NCBI GenBank assembly: GCA_000309945.1
Contig: CM001633.1
Location: 456,723-520,722 of the forward strand
Source of the DNA: Leptolyngbyaceae cyanobacterium JSC-12
Lineage (GTDB): Bacteria > Cyanobacteriota > Cyanobacteriia > Leptolyngbyales > Leptolyngbyaceae
DNA length: 64,000 bases
Reading direction: 5' to 3'
Below the pieces are notes generated by a model that was not told where the DNA came from, did not search any database, and saw only the letters and a program-made list of their open reading frames with translations. A program made the position numbers and the translations under genes. Of this stretch, positions 48,708 through 57,248 are shown in pieces (position 1 is the stretch's first letter; each line of letters begins with the position of its first letter).

Positions 48708-48740
48708 ATCCCTGATCTTCATTATCAGTAGATCAGGGAT
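48708..48740 (+). other. Intercistronic stem-loop urtA-urtB
   Basis: A perfect 11-bp stem ATCCCTGATCT/AGATCAGGGAT with an 11-nt loop follows the urtA stop, followed by only a weak T run. It probably protects the urtA mRNA 3' end or causes partial termination, giving more binding protein than permease. Confidence 0.75.
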
Positions 48741-48777
48741 TTCTGTTCAGCATTTAGCGGAGAGGGGGAAGGGTTGT

Positions 48778-49728
48778 ATGGATTGGATAATTTCATTAGG
48801 ACAATTAGTAGCAGAGGCACCGCCTCCTAAGACGGTTGACTTTGTAACACTGCTCAACCAATTACTCAATGGGGTAGGGATTGTTGGTATTCTTCTGCTC
48901 ACTGGTTTGGGGTTGGCAATTACCTTTGGAGTCATGCGGATTATCAATTTGGCGCATGGCGAGTTCATTATGTTAGGTGCTTACACCACCTTTTTGCTTC
49001 AGAGCAATCTCAAAATGGATTTGCTGCTTACAATTCCATTTGCCTTTATTGTGACTGCAATTATCGGTGCTTTAATTGAGCTAACGATTATCCGACGGCT
49101 CTATGGTCGTCCTCTCGAGACATTGCTGGCAACTTGGGGGTTGAGTATCATTCTGCAAGGGATTGTGAAATTGATTTTCACTGCTCAATTGAAATATGTG
49201 AAAGCCCCCCCCTACATTCGAGGGAATTTGACCCTCTTCAAGACAGCAGAGGGGCAATCGGTTGAAATTTCTTACTATCGGCTGTTCATTATCTTTGTTG
49301 CCCTTGCTCTATTTGGCATTACAGCCTACCTGCTGTATATGACTTCGTTTGGTCGCCAGGTGAGAGCCGTGACTCAGAACCGCGATATGGCAAAGTGCCT
49401 GGGCATCAACACTGGCCTAGTGGATATGGCAACCTTTGCTTATGGTTGTGGGTTGGCAGGTGTTGCGGGTTCTGTGATTGCACCGCTGAAGAGTGTAGCT
49501 CCGCCAATGGGGCAGGATTATCTGGTTGATGCGTGGATGACGGTTGTAACAGGTGGGGTAGACAAGTTAGTTGGGGTATTAGCGGGTTCCGTCCTCATTG
49601 GTCAGGCGAATGCTGTTCTGGCTTACCTTTTGAATGATCCTACTGCGCGAGTCATTGTCCTGGCTGCGGTAATTGTCCTGATTCGCTACCGCCCTGAGGG
49701 GTTATTTACAGTCCAGAAGCGGGGCTAG
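48778..49728 (+). CDS. urtB: Urea ABC transporter permease UrtB
   Basis: A 316-residue membrane protein of the LivH type with about eight spans. The LITFGVMRIINLAHGEFIMLGAYTTF-type region (residues about 49-75) is diagnostic. The C terminus has GQDYLVDAWMTVVTGGVDKLVGVLAGSVLIG. It forms the channel with UrtC. Part of urtABCDE, with 86 bp to urtA and 51 bp to urtC. The ATG at 48778 follows the cluster's GGAGAGGGGGAAGGG-type purine tract. Confidence 0.94.
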   Translation: MDWIISLGQLVAEAPPPKTVDFVTLLNQLLNGVGIVGILLLTGLGLAITFGVMRIINLAHGEFIMLGAYTTFLLQSNLKMDLLLTIPFAFIVTAIIGALIELTIIRRLYGRPLETLLATWGLSIILQGIVKLIFTAQLKYVKAPPYIRGNLTLFKTAEGQSVEISYYRLFIIFVALALFGITAYLLYMTSFGRQVRAVTQNRDMAKCLGINTGLVDMATFAYGCGLAGVAGSVIAPLKSVAPPMGQDYLVDAWMTVVTGGVDKLVGVLAGSVLIGQANAVLAYLLNDPTARVIVLAAVIVLIRYRPEGLFTVQKRG

Positions 49729-49779
49729 TGATTGTTTTGATGGCACGGGTTAATCTTTTGGAGGTTAGGAGCAGCAACG

Positions 49780-51057
49780 ATGACACAGGTTATGGGGCGC
49801 CTTAGGCAGTCTGTTGTCCCGATGAATCTTTTGATTACGGGTGGACTGTTTTTACTAATTTTGATTGTTTTTCCGTTTGTGGCTGGGTCGTTTCAAACTA
49901 ATTTAATGGCGAAGTTATTGCTGTTTGGTGTGCTGGCAATGTCGCTGGATTTGGTTTGGGGATTTACCGGCATTTTGAGTTTTGCTCATGGGGTCTTCTT
50001 TGCTTTAGGTGGGTATGCGATGGCGTACTATCTAAAGCTGAATCTTTCGGCAACGGCTAACACCTATGGGGTCACACTGCCTGACTTTATGGTGTGGAAC
50101 GGTTTAAAGGAGTTGCCCTGGTTTATAGCCCCTTTGCAGATCTTTCCAATTGCCATGCTGGCAATGGTGGCAATCCCGGCTGGTTTTGCATACATTATTG
50201 GCTCGTTTATCTTCCGGTCTAAGGTGAGCGGTGTTTACATTACGATCATCACTCTGGCGATCGCATCTGCATTAACAACCTTCTTTGTGAGCCAGCAAGC
50301 TTACACAGGCGGCACAAATGGGATTACGGATGTTTCTAAACTGAGTTTATTTGGCTTAGTGATTCCTCCTATCGGATTATATTTCATCATCCTGGCGTTT
50401 GCTGTGTTTGTGATGATTGCAAGTTGGTGGTTAACTCAGTCAAACTTTGGGCTAATTTTGCGCTCAATTAAGGAAAACGAGAAGCGCATTGCCTATCTAG
50501 GGTATGACGTTGCCAGCTTCAAGATTTTTGTTTGGACACTTTCTGCGGGGATTGCAGGCATTGCAGGTGGCTTGTTTGTACCTTTGAACAAGTTCATTTC
50601 TCCGGTGTATCTGGCAGTCGCGTTCGGAACTCAGGTGGTAATTTGGGTGGCAGTGGGAGGTCGAGGAACCTTATTTGGTCCCTTCATTGCCGCCATTTTG
50701 CTGGGTCAAGTTCAAAACTATGCAGACCGAGTAACGCAGGATTGGCAGTTGTTTGTCGGTATTTTGCTGGTGGTGGTGGTGCTGTTCTTGCCAGATGGGT
50801 TGATGAGCTTACTGCCGCAGAAGTTCCGATTAAATGATTCAACTCGACTGATGGGGATTATAGGGTCTAGTTCTTCAGCGGGTTTTGTTCAGGCGAAATT
50901 ATTAGATTGGTATACGCCTCTCCGGGTAGTCTTCAATATGCTTGGGCAATTATTCGCTCCTGTGTTGCAAGCTGTGCTGGTGCCACGGTCGCGATCGCGT
51001 CAGCGTGCTAAATCTTCGTATTTGTTGCCTTCAAGCAGAGATAAAATGCTGAAGTAA
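49780..51057 (+). CDS. urtC: Urea ABC transporter permease UrtC
   Basis: A 425-residue LivM-type permease: FGVLAMSLDLVWGFTGILSFAHGVFFALGGYAMAYYL, GGTNGITDVSKL and the GTQVVIWVAVGGRGTLFGPFIAAILLG conserved loop. Eight to ten membrane segments. After the usual end near LFLPDGLMSLL (about residue 345) there is an unusual tail of about 75 residues, partly amphipathic and ending basic (PRSRSRQRAKSS), not expected in a typical UrtC. A GGAGGTTAGGAG ribosome site precedes the ATG. Confidence 0.94.
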   Translation: MTQVMGRLRQSVVPMNLLITGGLFLLILIVFPFVAGSFQTNLMAKLLLFGVLAMSLDLVWGFTGILSFAHGVFFALGGYAMAYYLKLNLSATANTYGVTLPDFMVWNGLKELPWFIAPLQIFPIAMLAMVAIPAGFAYIIGSFIFRSKVSGVYITIITLAIASALTTFFVSQQAYTGGTNGITDVSKLSLFGLVIPPIGLYFIILAFAVFVMIASWWLTQSNFGLILRSIKENEKRIAYLGYDVASFKIFVWTLSAGIAGIAGGLFVPLNKFISPVYLAVAFGTQVVIWVAVGGRGTLFGPFIAAILLGQVQNYADRVTQDWQLFVGILLVVVVLFLPDGLMSLLPQKFRLNDSTRLMGIIGSSSSAGFVQAKLLDWYTPLRVVFNMLGQLFAPVLQAVLVPRSRSRQRAKSSYLLPSSRDKMLK

Positions 51058-51227
51058 CCAAGTGTTCAAGTTGTTTGTTGAGTCCACCACTATTGAGCAT
51101 TCAAGTTGAGCATTCAATTCGTTACAGCTTTTCTTTAGATTCACTGGAGATTCGCTAATTAGGTCACAAAACGACTCTGTTCGGTGGTGCTAGTGTTAAT
51201 TAGTTTGAATTGGGAAGGGTTAGTTTC

Positions 51228-52028
51228 ATGGAAGTCACTTCATCTGTCAATGAATTAGGGGCAGAGTCGTCTACAACTCCCGTTTTGTCGGTCAGACAAG
51301 TCAAAGTAGTGTTTTCGGGCTTTAAAGCACTAAAGGGAGTAGACCTGGATGTGGGTGACCGAGAGATTGTGACCATTATTGGACCAAACGGGGCTGGAAA
51401 AAGTACCTTGCTGGATGCGATCGTAGGCAAGTCACCCGTTGCCTCCGGACACGTTTACTTTCATGGCAAAGACATCACCAACAAAAGTCCCTATACAATT
51501 TCTCGCATGGGAATCGGGCGTAAGTTTCAGAACCCAAATGTCTACAATGAGCTGACAGTCTTTGAGAATATGTTGTTGGCACTCAAAGGTGCGCATGGAG
51601 TTCTGGACTCGATTAAATCGCGGTTGACTCGTGCTAAGAAAGAAAAAATTGAGGATGTGCTAGACCGAGTTGGGTTGCTCGATAAAGCTTTTACTCCCGT
51701 CTCCTCCCTATCTCATGGGCAAAAGCAATGGGTTGAAATCGGCATGGTGCTTGCCCAAGACCCGACCCTGGTTTTATTGGATGAACCAACGGCGGGGATG
51801 ACTCCTGATGAAACCCATGCCACAGGAGAGATTATCAAGACGATCGCGCAAGGTCACTCACTGGTTGTGATTGAGCACGATATGGAATTTGTCAAACAGA
51901 TCGCCCAACGGATTGTGGTATTGCACCAGGGCGAAAAACTTACCGAAGGTACGGTGAGTGAAGTTCAGTCTAACCCAGAAGTTATTGAGGTGTACTTAGG
52001 TCGTGAAAGAATCGATACCGCTGCTTGA
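51228..52028 (+). CDS. urtD: Urea ABC transporter ATP-binding protein UrtD
   Basis: About 266 residues. ABC ATPase of the LivG type: Walker A IGPNGAGKSTLLDAI, signature LSHGQKQWVEIGM, Walker B LVLLDEPTAGMTPDE and switch His in VVIEHDMEF. It energises urea import together with UrtE. The ATG at 51228 is chosen over an upstream TTG (51210). A 150-bp gap separates it from urtC. Its 3' end overlaps urtE by 26 bp, so the two ATPases are translationally coupled. Confidence 0.95.
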   Translation: MEVTSSVNELGAESSTTPVLSVRQVKVVFSGFKALKGVDLDVGDREIVTIIGPNGAGKSTLLDAIVGKSPVASGHVYFHGKDITNKSPYTISRMGIGRKFQNPNVYNELTVFENMLLALKGAHGVLDSIKSRLTRAKKEKIEDVLDRVGLLDKAFTPVSSLSHGQKQWVEIGMVLAQDPTLVLLDEPTAGMTPDETHATGEIIKTIAQGHSLVVIEHDMEFVKQIAQRIVVLHQGEKLTEGTVSEVQSNPEVIEVYLGRERIDTAA

Positions 52029-52716
52029 ATTATCCGATGTTACCGTTGCCTATGACCAGACTCCGGTGTTGTTTGGCATTAATATGGCAATTAACAAGGG
52101 TGAAATTGCCTGTCTATTAGGACGTAACGGTGTTGGGAAAACAACGCTTCTTCGGACTGTGATTGGGCTGACGAAGGTCATGTCTGGCGGAATTGTATTT
52201 GATGCAGATGAGATTACAAAAGTACCGACCTATAAACGGGCACGGTACGGCATTGCTTACATTCCTCAGGGACGTGAGATCATTCCTTATTTGTCAGTTT
52301 TAGAAAATCTGAAATTGGGAATGACTGCGAATAAACAAAAGTTGCGAAAGATTCCAGATGAAATTTTTGAGTTCTTTCCTATGCTAAAGCAACACCTCAG
52401 TCGGCAGGGGGGGTTGTTGAGCGGTGGACAGCAGCAACAATTGGCGATCGCACGAGGACTCTTATCTAATCCACAAATCATGTTGTTAGATGAACCCACT
52501 GAAGGAATTCAACCTTCAATTGTGCAAGAGATTGAAGCAACCCTAAAACGTATCAATCGAGAAAAAGGAATCACCATCTTAGTGGTTGAACAAAAGATCG
52601 ATTTTGCTCGGCAGCTTGCTCAGAAGTTCTTCATGATGCAGAAGGGTGCGATCGTTGCCAGCGGCAGCACCGATGAGTTAACCGATTCGCTAGTACATCG
52701 CTATCTTGCTGTTTAG
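52003..52716 (+). CDS. urtE: Urea ABC transporter ATP-binding protein UrtE
   Basis: A 237-residue LivF-type ABC ATPase: Walker A LLGRNGVGKTTLLRT, LSGGQQQQLAIARGLL, IMLLDEPTEGIQPSI and VVEQKIDFA. Starts at GTG inside urtD (26-bp overlap). It pairs with UrtD on the cytoplasmic face. It ends the operon; a terminator follows at 52786. Confidence 0.95.
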   Translation: MKESIPLLELSDVTVAYDQTPVLFGINMAINKGEIACLLGRNGVGKTTLLRTVIGLTKVMSGGIVFDADEITKVPTYKRARYGIAYIPQGREIIPYLSVLENLKLGMTANKQKLRKIPDEIFEFFPMLKQHLSRQGGLLSGGQQQQLAIARGLLSNPQIMLLDEPTEGIQPSIVQEIEATLKRINREKGITILVVEQKIDFARQLAQKFFMMQKGAIVASGSTDELTDSLVHRYLAV

Positions 52717-52785
52717 AGCCTGGTTATAATGCCATTCAAGCTTAGTAGCATTTGTTAGCTATTTAATTGGATAGTCATTATTAGT

Positions 52786-52820
52786 GCGTCTGAAGAAACA
52801 ATTCAGCTTCAGACGCTTTT
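52786..52820 (+). terminator. Terminator of the urt operon
   Basis: A perfect 10-bp stem GCGTCTGAAG/CTTCAGACGC with an 11-nt loop, followed by TTTT, 70 bp after urtE. Confidence 0.85.
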
Positions 52821-52855
52821 CAGTTTGCTACAAATGAGGTGAGAATACTAAAGAA

Positions 52856-52881
52856 AAACTCATGTATTGCTACATGAGTTT
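52856..52881 (-). terminator. Terminator of amiE
   Basis: A perfect 11-bp stem AAACTCATGTA/TACATGAGTTT with a 4-nt loop. Read on the minus strand it is followed by TTTTTCTTT, just past the amiE stop, and so faces the urt terminator. Confidence 0.88.
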
Positions 52882-52922
52882 ATCGGGATGCGAGACTTGA
52901 AACAAGTTAGTTGTTAGTTTAT

Positions 52923-54005
52923 TTAGTTATTAAGCAAAATAGCTTCCTTTTCCTTCATGACCAAAGGCGTTTCTGCCAACTTTTCGGTAGGTAAACCTTC
53001 AATTGGGCATTCCTTCGTACCTACTGTTTCGCGAGTAATCTCTTCCACCTGTTTTTTCACCTTCATAGGGTCAAGCACCCAATTGCGGTAAAACTCGTAA
53101 GGACATTCCTGTACACCCTCTGCGCCCTCGCCGGAATTGATTTTGCCCGTGTAGCCCCGGTGCAGCAGCTTGAACAGGTGATTTTGCGATTGTGCGTTCT
53201 TGCGAAAGTCGCGAATAGCAAACTTCGAAAGAGTAGCGTATTGAATGCCGTACTCTTCCTCGCCGCATTCGCCCAAGGTTCGACCATCAAATCCCACGAT
53301 CGCAGAATGACCGAAATAGCTATAAACCCCATCGAATCCAGAAGCATTGGCAACAGCAACATACACATTATTCATCCATGCCATTGCTTTAGACACCATA
53401 ATTTGCTGCTCTTTAGCGGGGTACATATATCCCTGGCAACGAACAATCAGTTCAGCCCCCTTCATAGCGCAGTCACGCCAAATTTCGGGATAGTTCCCGT
53501 CATCGCAGATAATCAGGCTCATCTTTAAGCCTTTCGGCCCGTCAGAAACATAGGTGCAACCACCAGGATACCAACCTTCAATCGGGCACCAGGGCATAAT
53601 CTTGCGGTAACGCTGCACAATCTCACCCTGATCATTCATCAAGATAAGCGTATTGTAGGGAACTTTGTTGGGGTGATCTTCATGCTTCTCACCTGTGAGA
53701 GAAAACACCCCCCAAACCCGATTCCGAATGCACGCCTGAGCAAAAATTTCAGTTTCTGGACCTGGAATATCAGAAGCCGTCTCCATCATTTCCTGATGGT
53801 CATACATGATTCCGTGGGTAGAGTATTCCGGGAAGACAACCAGATCCATCCCTGGCAACCCCACCTTCATCCCATCAATCATTGATGCAATCTTTTTGCA
53901 GTTTTCAATAACTTCTGCACGAGTGTGAAGGCGTGGCATTTTATAGTTGACGACCGCAACTCCAACGGCGTCTTCACTGGATGAAATATCACCATGATAA
54001 GCCAT
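52923..54005 (-). CDS. amiE: Aliphatic amidase AmiE
   Basis: A 360-residue nitrilase-superfamily amidase, very like AmiE of Pseudomonas from the N terminus ([20 protein letters not shown]) onward. The catalytic Glu is in [10 protein letters not shown], Lys in [15 protein letters not shown] (with a second Glu) and Cys in [11 protein letters not shown] (C166 in AmiE numbering). It hydrolyses short aliphatic amides to ammonia and acids. AmiF formamidases are close relatives, but FmdA next door is the more obvious formamidase. Preceded on its strand by an NtcA-type promoter and followed by a terminator. Cytosolic. Confidence 0.93.
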   Translation of the reverse strand: MAYHGDISSSEDAVGVAVVNYKMPRLHTRAEVIENCKKIASMIDGMKVGLPGMDLVVFPEYSTHGIMYDHQEMMETASDIPGPETEIFAQACIRNRVWGVFSLTGEKHEDHPNKVPYNTLILMNDQGEIVQRYRKIMPWCPIEGWYPGGCTYVSDGPKGLKMSLIICDDGNYPEIWRDCAMKGAELIVRCQGYMYPAKEQQIMVSKAMAWMNNVYVAVANASGFDGVYSYFGHSAIVGFDGRTLGECGEEEYGIQYATLSKFAIRDFRKNAQSQNHLFKLLHRGYTGKINSGEGAEGVQECPYEFYRNWVLDPMKVKKQVEEITRETVGTKECPIEGLPTEKLAETPLVMKEKEAILLNN

Positions 54006-54203
54006 GACTTTCTCCTAAAGCTGTGCTGTCTCAAATCCTCAAAAACTAAGACACAATGGACGACCTTATAGAATTCCGTCCATCATCCTATGATTAATCT
54101 GATTAATCGCTCCACTGCAAGATAACTTCTCAATTTGTTTTCAGCATTGAGTATTTCCAGCATTGAATAAGAATATATGCAGTGTTCAATACGACTGCAA
54201 TCC

Positions 54204-54245
54204 AGTCTATCGGCTTGGTGTAGCCGAGCATGTAACATTCAATAC
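54204..54245 (-). promoter_or_regulatory. NtcA-type promoter of amiE
   Basis: On the minus strand GTA-TTGAATGT-TAC (54245-54232) is followed 22 nt later by TAGACT (54209-54204), which fits TAN3T. The predicted start is about 195 nt before the amiE ATG. The site also lies past the fmdB stop. Confidence 0.75.
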
Positions 54246-54274
54246 AGTTCTTCAGGAAATCGTTGGCGCGTGAT

Positions 54275-54544
54275 TTAGTGATTTAACATCCAGGGACGCC
54301 CACAGGACTGTGCTTGAAACTTTGGCTTTGCAGGTTCGCGATCGCGGGGCTTAGTCATCAAGTCAGGCTCAGGCGTACTTTTGCGAAGTGGCAGGCTACT
54401 TGACAGACTAATAGCAGGGGCTGAAAAAATGCGTCGTCCAGGCAACTGGCAAGTTGGGCAAAATGCTGGATTGCTTGATTCTGCCATTGTTCGCCACTGT
54501 TCAAACACACCACAGGCACTGCATCGAAACTCATAAATCGGCAT
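54275..54544 (-). CDS. fmdB: FmdB-type zinc-ribbon protein
   Basis: About 89 residues. MPIYEFRCSACGVFEQW and FCPTCQLPGRRIF form the FmdB/CxxC zinc ribbon (two CxxC pairs). The tail is Ser/Arg-rich and disordered. FmdB was named as a regulator of formamidase genes and often neighbours fmdA, as here (122 bp downstream of it). The ATG at 54544 starts the motif; upstream codons are not conserved. Regulatory function is inferred from the family name and neighbourhood. Confidence 0.85.
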   Translation of the reverse strand: MPIYEFRCSACGVFEQWRTMAESSNPAFCPTCQLPGRRIFSAPAISLSSSLPLRKSTPEPDLMTKPRDREPAKPKFQAQSCGRPWMLNH

Positions 54545-54666
54545 GTATAAACCTCCAGTCAAATTATCATCTGAACTATGGAAAGTTCTGAGTTTGAACC
54601 TTGAAATGCCCAAACCCAGAACATCGCATCATCACGTTGTAAACCCAATCATCTGCTGCGATCGCA

Positions 54667-55872
54667 TTAAGTTGGCAGGATATCCATATCAAAGATTTCA
54701 GTTGGAATAGCTACCGTACAGCAAGCATTTGGAATATCCACAATGCCACTAACACGCCCCTCAACTGGAGCACAACTGAGCAATAGATAGGCCTGTTCAC
54801 CCGTAAAACCAAACTTTTTCAAATATTCAATCGCATTCAAGCAAGCACGACGATAAGCAATATGAACATCCATAAAGTATTGCTTGCCTGTATATTCATC
54901 CACTGAGATCCCTTCAAACACCAGGTATTCAGAGTAGCGTGGCTCCACAGGACCAGGTTTGAAAATTGGATTCGTCAAGCCATACTTCTCCACGCCATCT
55001 TTGATGATATCTACATGTAGATCGATGTAACCTGACATTTCGATCGCGCCACAGAACGAGATTTCGCCATCCCCCTGAGAAAAGTGGATATCGCCCATCG
55101 ACAGCTTGGCACCTTCTACATAAACAGGAAAATAAATCCGTGTTCCACGAGAAAGGTTCTTGATATCGCAGTTGCCACCATGTTCACGCGGGGGCACAGT
55201 CCGAGCCGCTTCCGCTGCAACGCGCTCATATTCCGATTTCGGCAAAGTTCCCAGAATTGCATTTGTAGGATTCGGCAATGCGGCTAGAACGGGAACATTA
55301 CCATTCAACCCTGCCCCGTAGGTACGCAAATCCGGCTGAGTCGCCATCAATTCAGTTTCGCGTTTGTTCCAGGTTGCTAATAACTCATGGGATGGTGCAC
55401 ACCCAATCAACCCCGGGTGAGTAATACCAGCAAACCGCACATTGGGAATATGCCGAGATGTAGTGTAAATGCCTTGAAAATCCCAAATTGCTTTTGCTGG
55501 TTTCGGGAAATGATCTGTTAAAAAACCGCCCCCATTCTCTTTCGCAAAGATTCCGGTAAAGCCCCACTCATCGCCTTGCAAAGCACCAATGTCCAGTAAA
55601 TCAACCACCAAAATATCACCGGGCTGTGCTCCGTTTACCCAAATTGGACCGCTAAGAACATGAACTACAGTCAGGTCAACATCACGGATGTCATCAGGAT
55701 TGTCATTATTTTTTATTTGCCCATCTGTCCAGTCCTTACACTCAATCCGAAATACTTCACCAGGATTGACTGAAACAACAGCTGGAATATCGGGGTGCCA
55801 ACGGTTGTGACCAGGCAATTCCTGTTGATCCATTGGCTTGGTCAAGTCAACCTTAAAAAGCGTTTTGGGCAT
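54667..55872 (-). CDS. fmdA: Formamidase FmdA (acetamidase/formamidase family)
   Basis: A 401-residue member of the FmdA/AmdA family: LPGHNRWHPDIPAV at the start, PGDILVVDLLDIGAL, GLIGCAPSHELL, REHGGNCDIKNLSRG and SMGDIHFSQGDGEISFCGAIE. The enzymes hydrolyse formamide to formate and ammonia and are unrelated in fold to AmiE. It heads the minus-strand set fmdA-fmdB-amiE, with its own NtcA-type promoter and a leader hairpin upstream. Cytosolic, normal length. Confidence 0.93.
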   Translation of the reverse strand: MPKTLFKVDLTKPMDQQELPGHNRWHPDIPAVVSVNPGEVFRIECKDWTDGQIKNNDNPDDIRDVDLTVVHVLSGPIWVNGAQPGDILVVDLLDIGALQGDEWGFTGIFAKENGGGFLTDHFPKPAKAIWDFQGIYTTSRHIPNVRFAGITHPGLIGCAPSHELLATWNKRETELMATQPDLRTYGAGLNGNVPVLAALPNPTNAILGTLPKSEYERVAAEAARTVPPREHGGNCDIKNLSRGTRIYFPVYVEGAKLSMGDIHFSQGDGEISFCGAIEMSGYIDLHVDIIKDGVEKYGLTNPIFKPGPVEPRYSEYLVFEGISVDEYTGKQYFMDVHIAYRRACLNAIEYLKKFGFTGEQAYLLLSCAPVEGRVSGIVDIPNACCTVAIPTEIFDMDILPT

Positions 55873-56032
55873 ACAATCCTCCTACTGACCTACTTTGTGG
55901 CAAACACCTCCGACACGGCTCTTGAAGTGAGGAGCCGCAAGCAATGCAGCGAGAGAGTAACTTACCTCGCATTTTGGGAAAACCAACACTACTTGCCCTG
56001 CAAGAAATTGCAACAAGACCTACCGGGGCATT

Positions 56033-56072
56033 GATATCTGCCTGTGAACACACATTCAACAGAGCAGATATC
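56033..56072 (-). promoter_or_regulatory. Stem-loop at the 5' end of the fmdA leader
   Basis: A perfect 9-bp inverted repeat (GATATCTGC at 56033-56041, GCAGATATC at 56064-56072) with a 22-nt loop. The predicted fmdA transcription start is near 56073, so the hairpin would form at the extreme 5' end of the mRNA. A second, smaller stem (CGGCTC/GAGCCG) is near 55916. Confidence 0.5.
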
Positions 56073-56078
56073 GCTTAG

Positions 56079-56121
56079 ACTCTAGATGTTAAACCTCAGC
56101 ATAATCTGTAGTTTTGACTAC
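56079..56121 (-). promoter_or_regulatory. NtcA-type promoter of fmdA
   Basis: GTA-GTTTTGAC-TAC (56108-56121; palindromic ends) is followed on the minus strand, after 23 nt, by TAGAGT (56084-56079), fitting TAN3T. This lies about 200 bp before the fmdA start. The remainder of the 55873-56282 gap holds no gene. Confidence 0.7.
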
Positions 56122-56282
56122 ATTTAGAAATGGTCGTTGGTTATTGGTGATTAACTGTTGGGCATGGAAATTTGGGGTTGGAAACCAGGAGATAGGAGGA
56201 GATGAGGGGGAAGTGTCTTGATGGTTGAAAAATTCGCTATTGTTGTGGGTAACCTGGCAGGATTGGAGCGATTGGTTTTCCC

Positions 56283-57248
56283 ATGTTTCTTAGATTTATT
56301 TCTCAACTCGTATGCTTCAGCGTTGTTTTGTTTAGTAGTGCCTTAGCTGTAGAAGCAGTTCCTTCTGCTACGCTGTCTTATCAGACATTTGCAGAATGGT
56401 GCCGCAATCAGGCAACGTTACCCAAAGAGACGCAGTTTACGATTGCCGTGTTGCTTCAATCTGTCAATACATTGGATTGCGATCGCGCAGATGAACGACT
56501 GGCTAAAACATATAGCCTGGATTTGACGGATAGCAAAATTGCCGATCTCAGCCCATTGCGATCACTAACGCACTTAAAACAGCTTTATCTAGGAAATAAT
56601 CGCATCACAGATATCGAACCCTTAGAAGCACTAACTGATTTAACCCATTTGTATCTAAGCTACAATCAAATTTCAGACATCCACGCCATCGGAAAACTAA
56701 TAAACTTAAACTATCTATTTCTCTCTTCTAACCAGATTGAAGATATTGGTGCTTTGCAAGCTTTAAAGCAATTGGAAGGATTGGATCTTGTCTCTAATAA
56801 AGTTCGTAATCTTAACCCACTCCAGCCATTATTAAATTTAACCTACCTTGATCTCAGCTTCAATCAAATTAAAGATATTAGTCCACTAAAATCACTAACA
56901 AAACTTCAAGAGTTATCTGTTTCAGCGCAAGCAATTGTTGATCTGCGTCCGTTAAACTCCATGATTAACTTGGTGCATCTTGATGTTAGCGGCAACCAAA
57001 TTTCTGACTTAACCTCTTTACAATCTCTAACAAACTTAGTCAGTCTGGGATTGGGAGGAAACCGAATTACAGATGTTACGCCGCTAAGGTTTTTGTCTAA
57101 ACTCAACACACTCCATCTTGGTGAAAACCAGGTCAAAACACTTCAACCTCTGGCAACACTCAAAAGTCTTAAAATTCTGTATGTCCAGGGCAACCCACTA
57201 AATAGTGAACGTTGCCCAGTTCAACCTGCCTCTGTTTGTCGGTTTTAA
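56283..57248 (+). CDS. Secreted leucine-rich repeat protein (SDS22-like)
   Basis: A 321-residue protein with an N-terminal signal peptide (MFLRFISQLVCFSVVLFSSALA). After a short cap with Cys residues, about nine 22-residue LRR units follow, of the type LTHLKQLYLGNNRITDIEPLEA with conserved N-x-I-x-D/L positions, then a Cys-containing end (NSERCPVQPASVCRF) that could cap the array. Such exported LRR proteins bind other proteins; the ligand is unknown. Its stop overlaps that of the NarL-type gene by 4 bp. Confidence 0.87.
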   Translation: MFLRFISQLVCFSVVLFSSALAVEAVPSATLSYQTFAEWCRNQATLPKETQFTIAVLLQSVNTLDCDRADERLAKTYSLDLTDSKIADLSPLRSLTHLKQLYLGNNRITDIEPLEALTDLTHLYLSYNQISDIHAIGKLINLNYLFLSSNQIEDIGALQALKQLEGLDLVSNKVRNLNPLQPLLNLTYLDLSFNQIKDISPLKSLTKLQELSVSAQAIVDLRPLNSMINLVHLDVSGNQISDLTSLQSLTNLVSLGLGGNRITDVTPLRFLSKLNTLHLGENQVKTLQPLATLKSLKILYVQGNPLNSERCPVQPASVCRF

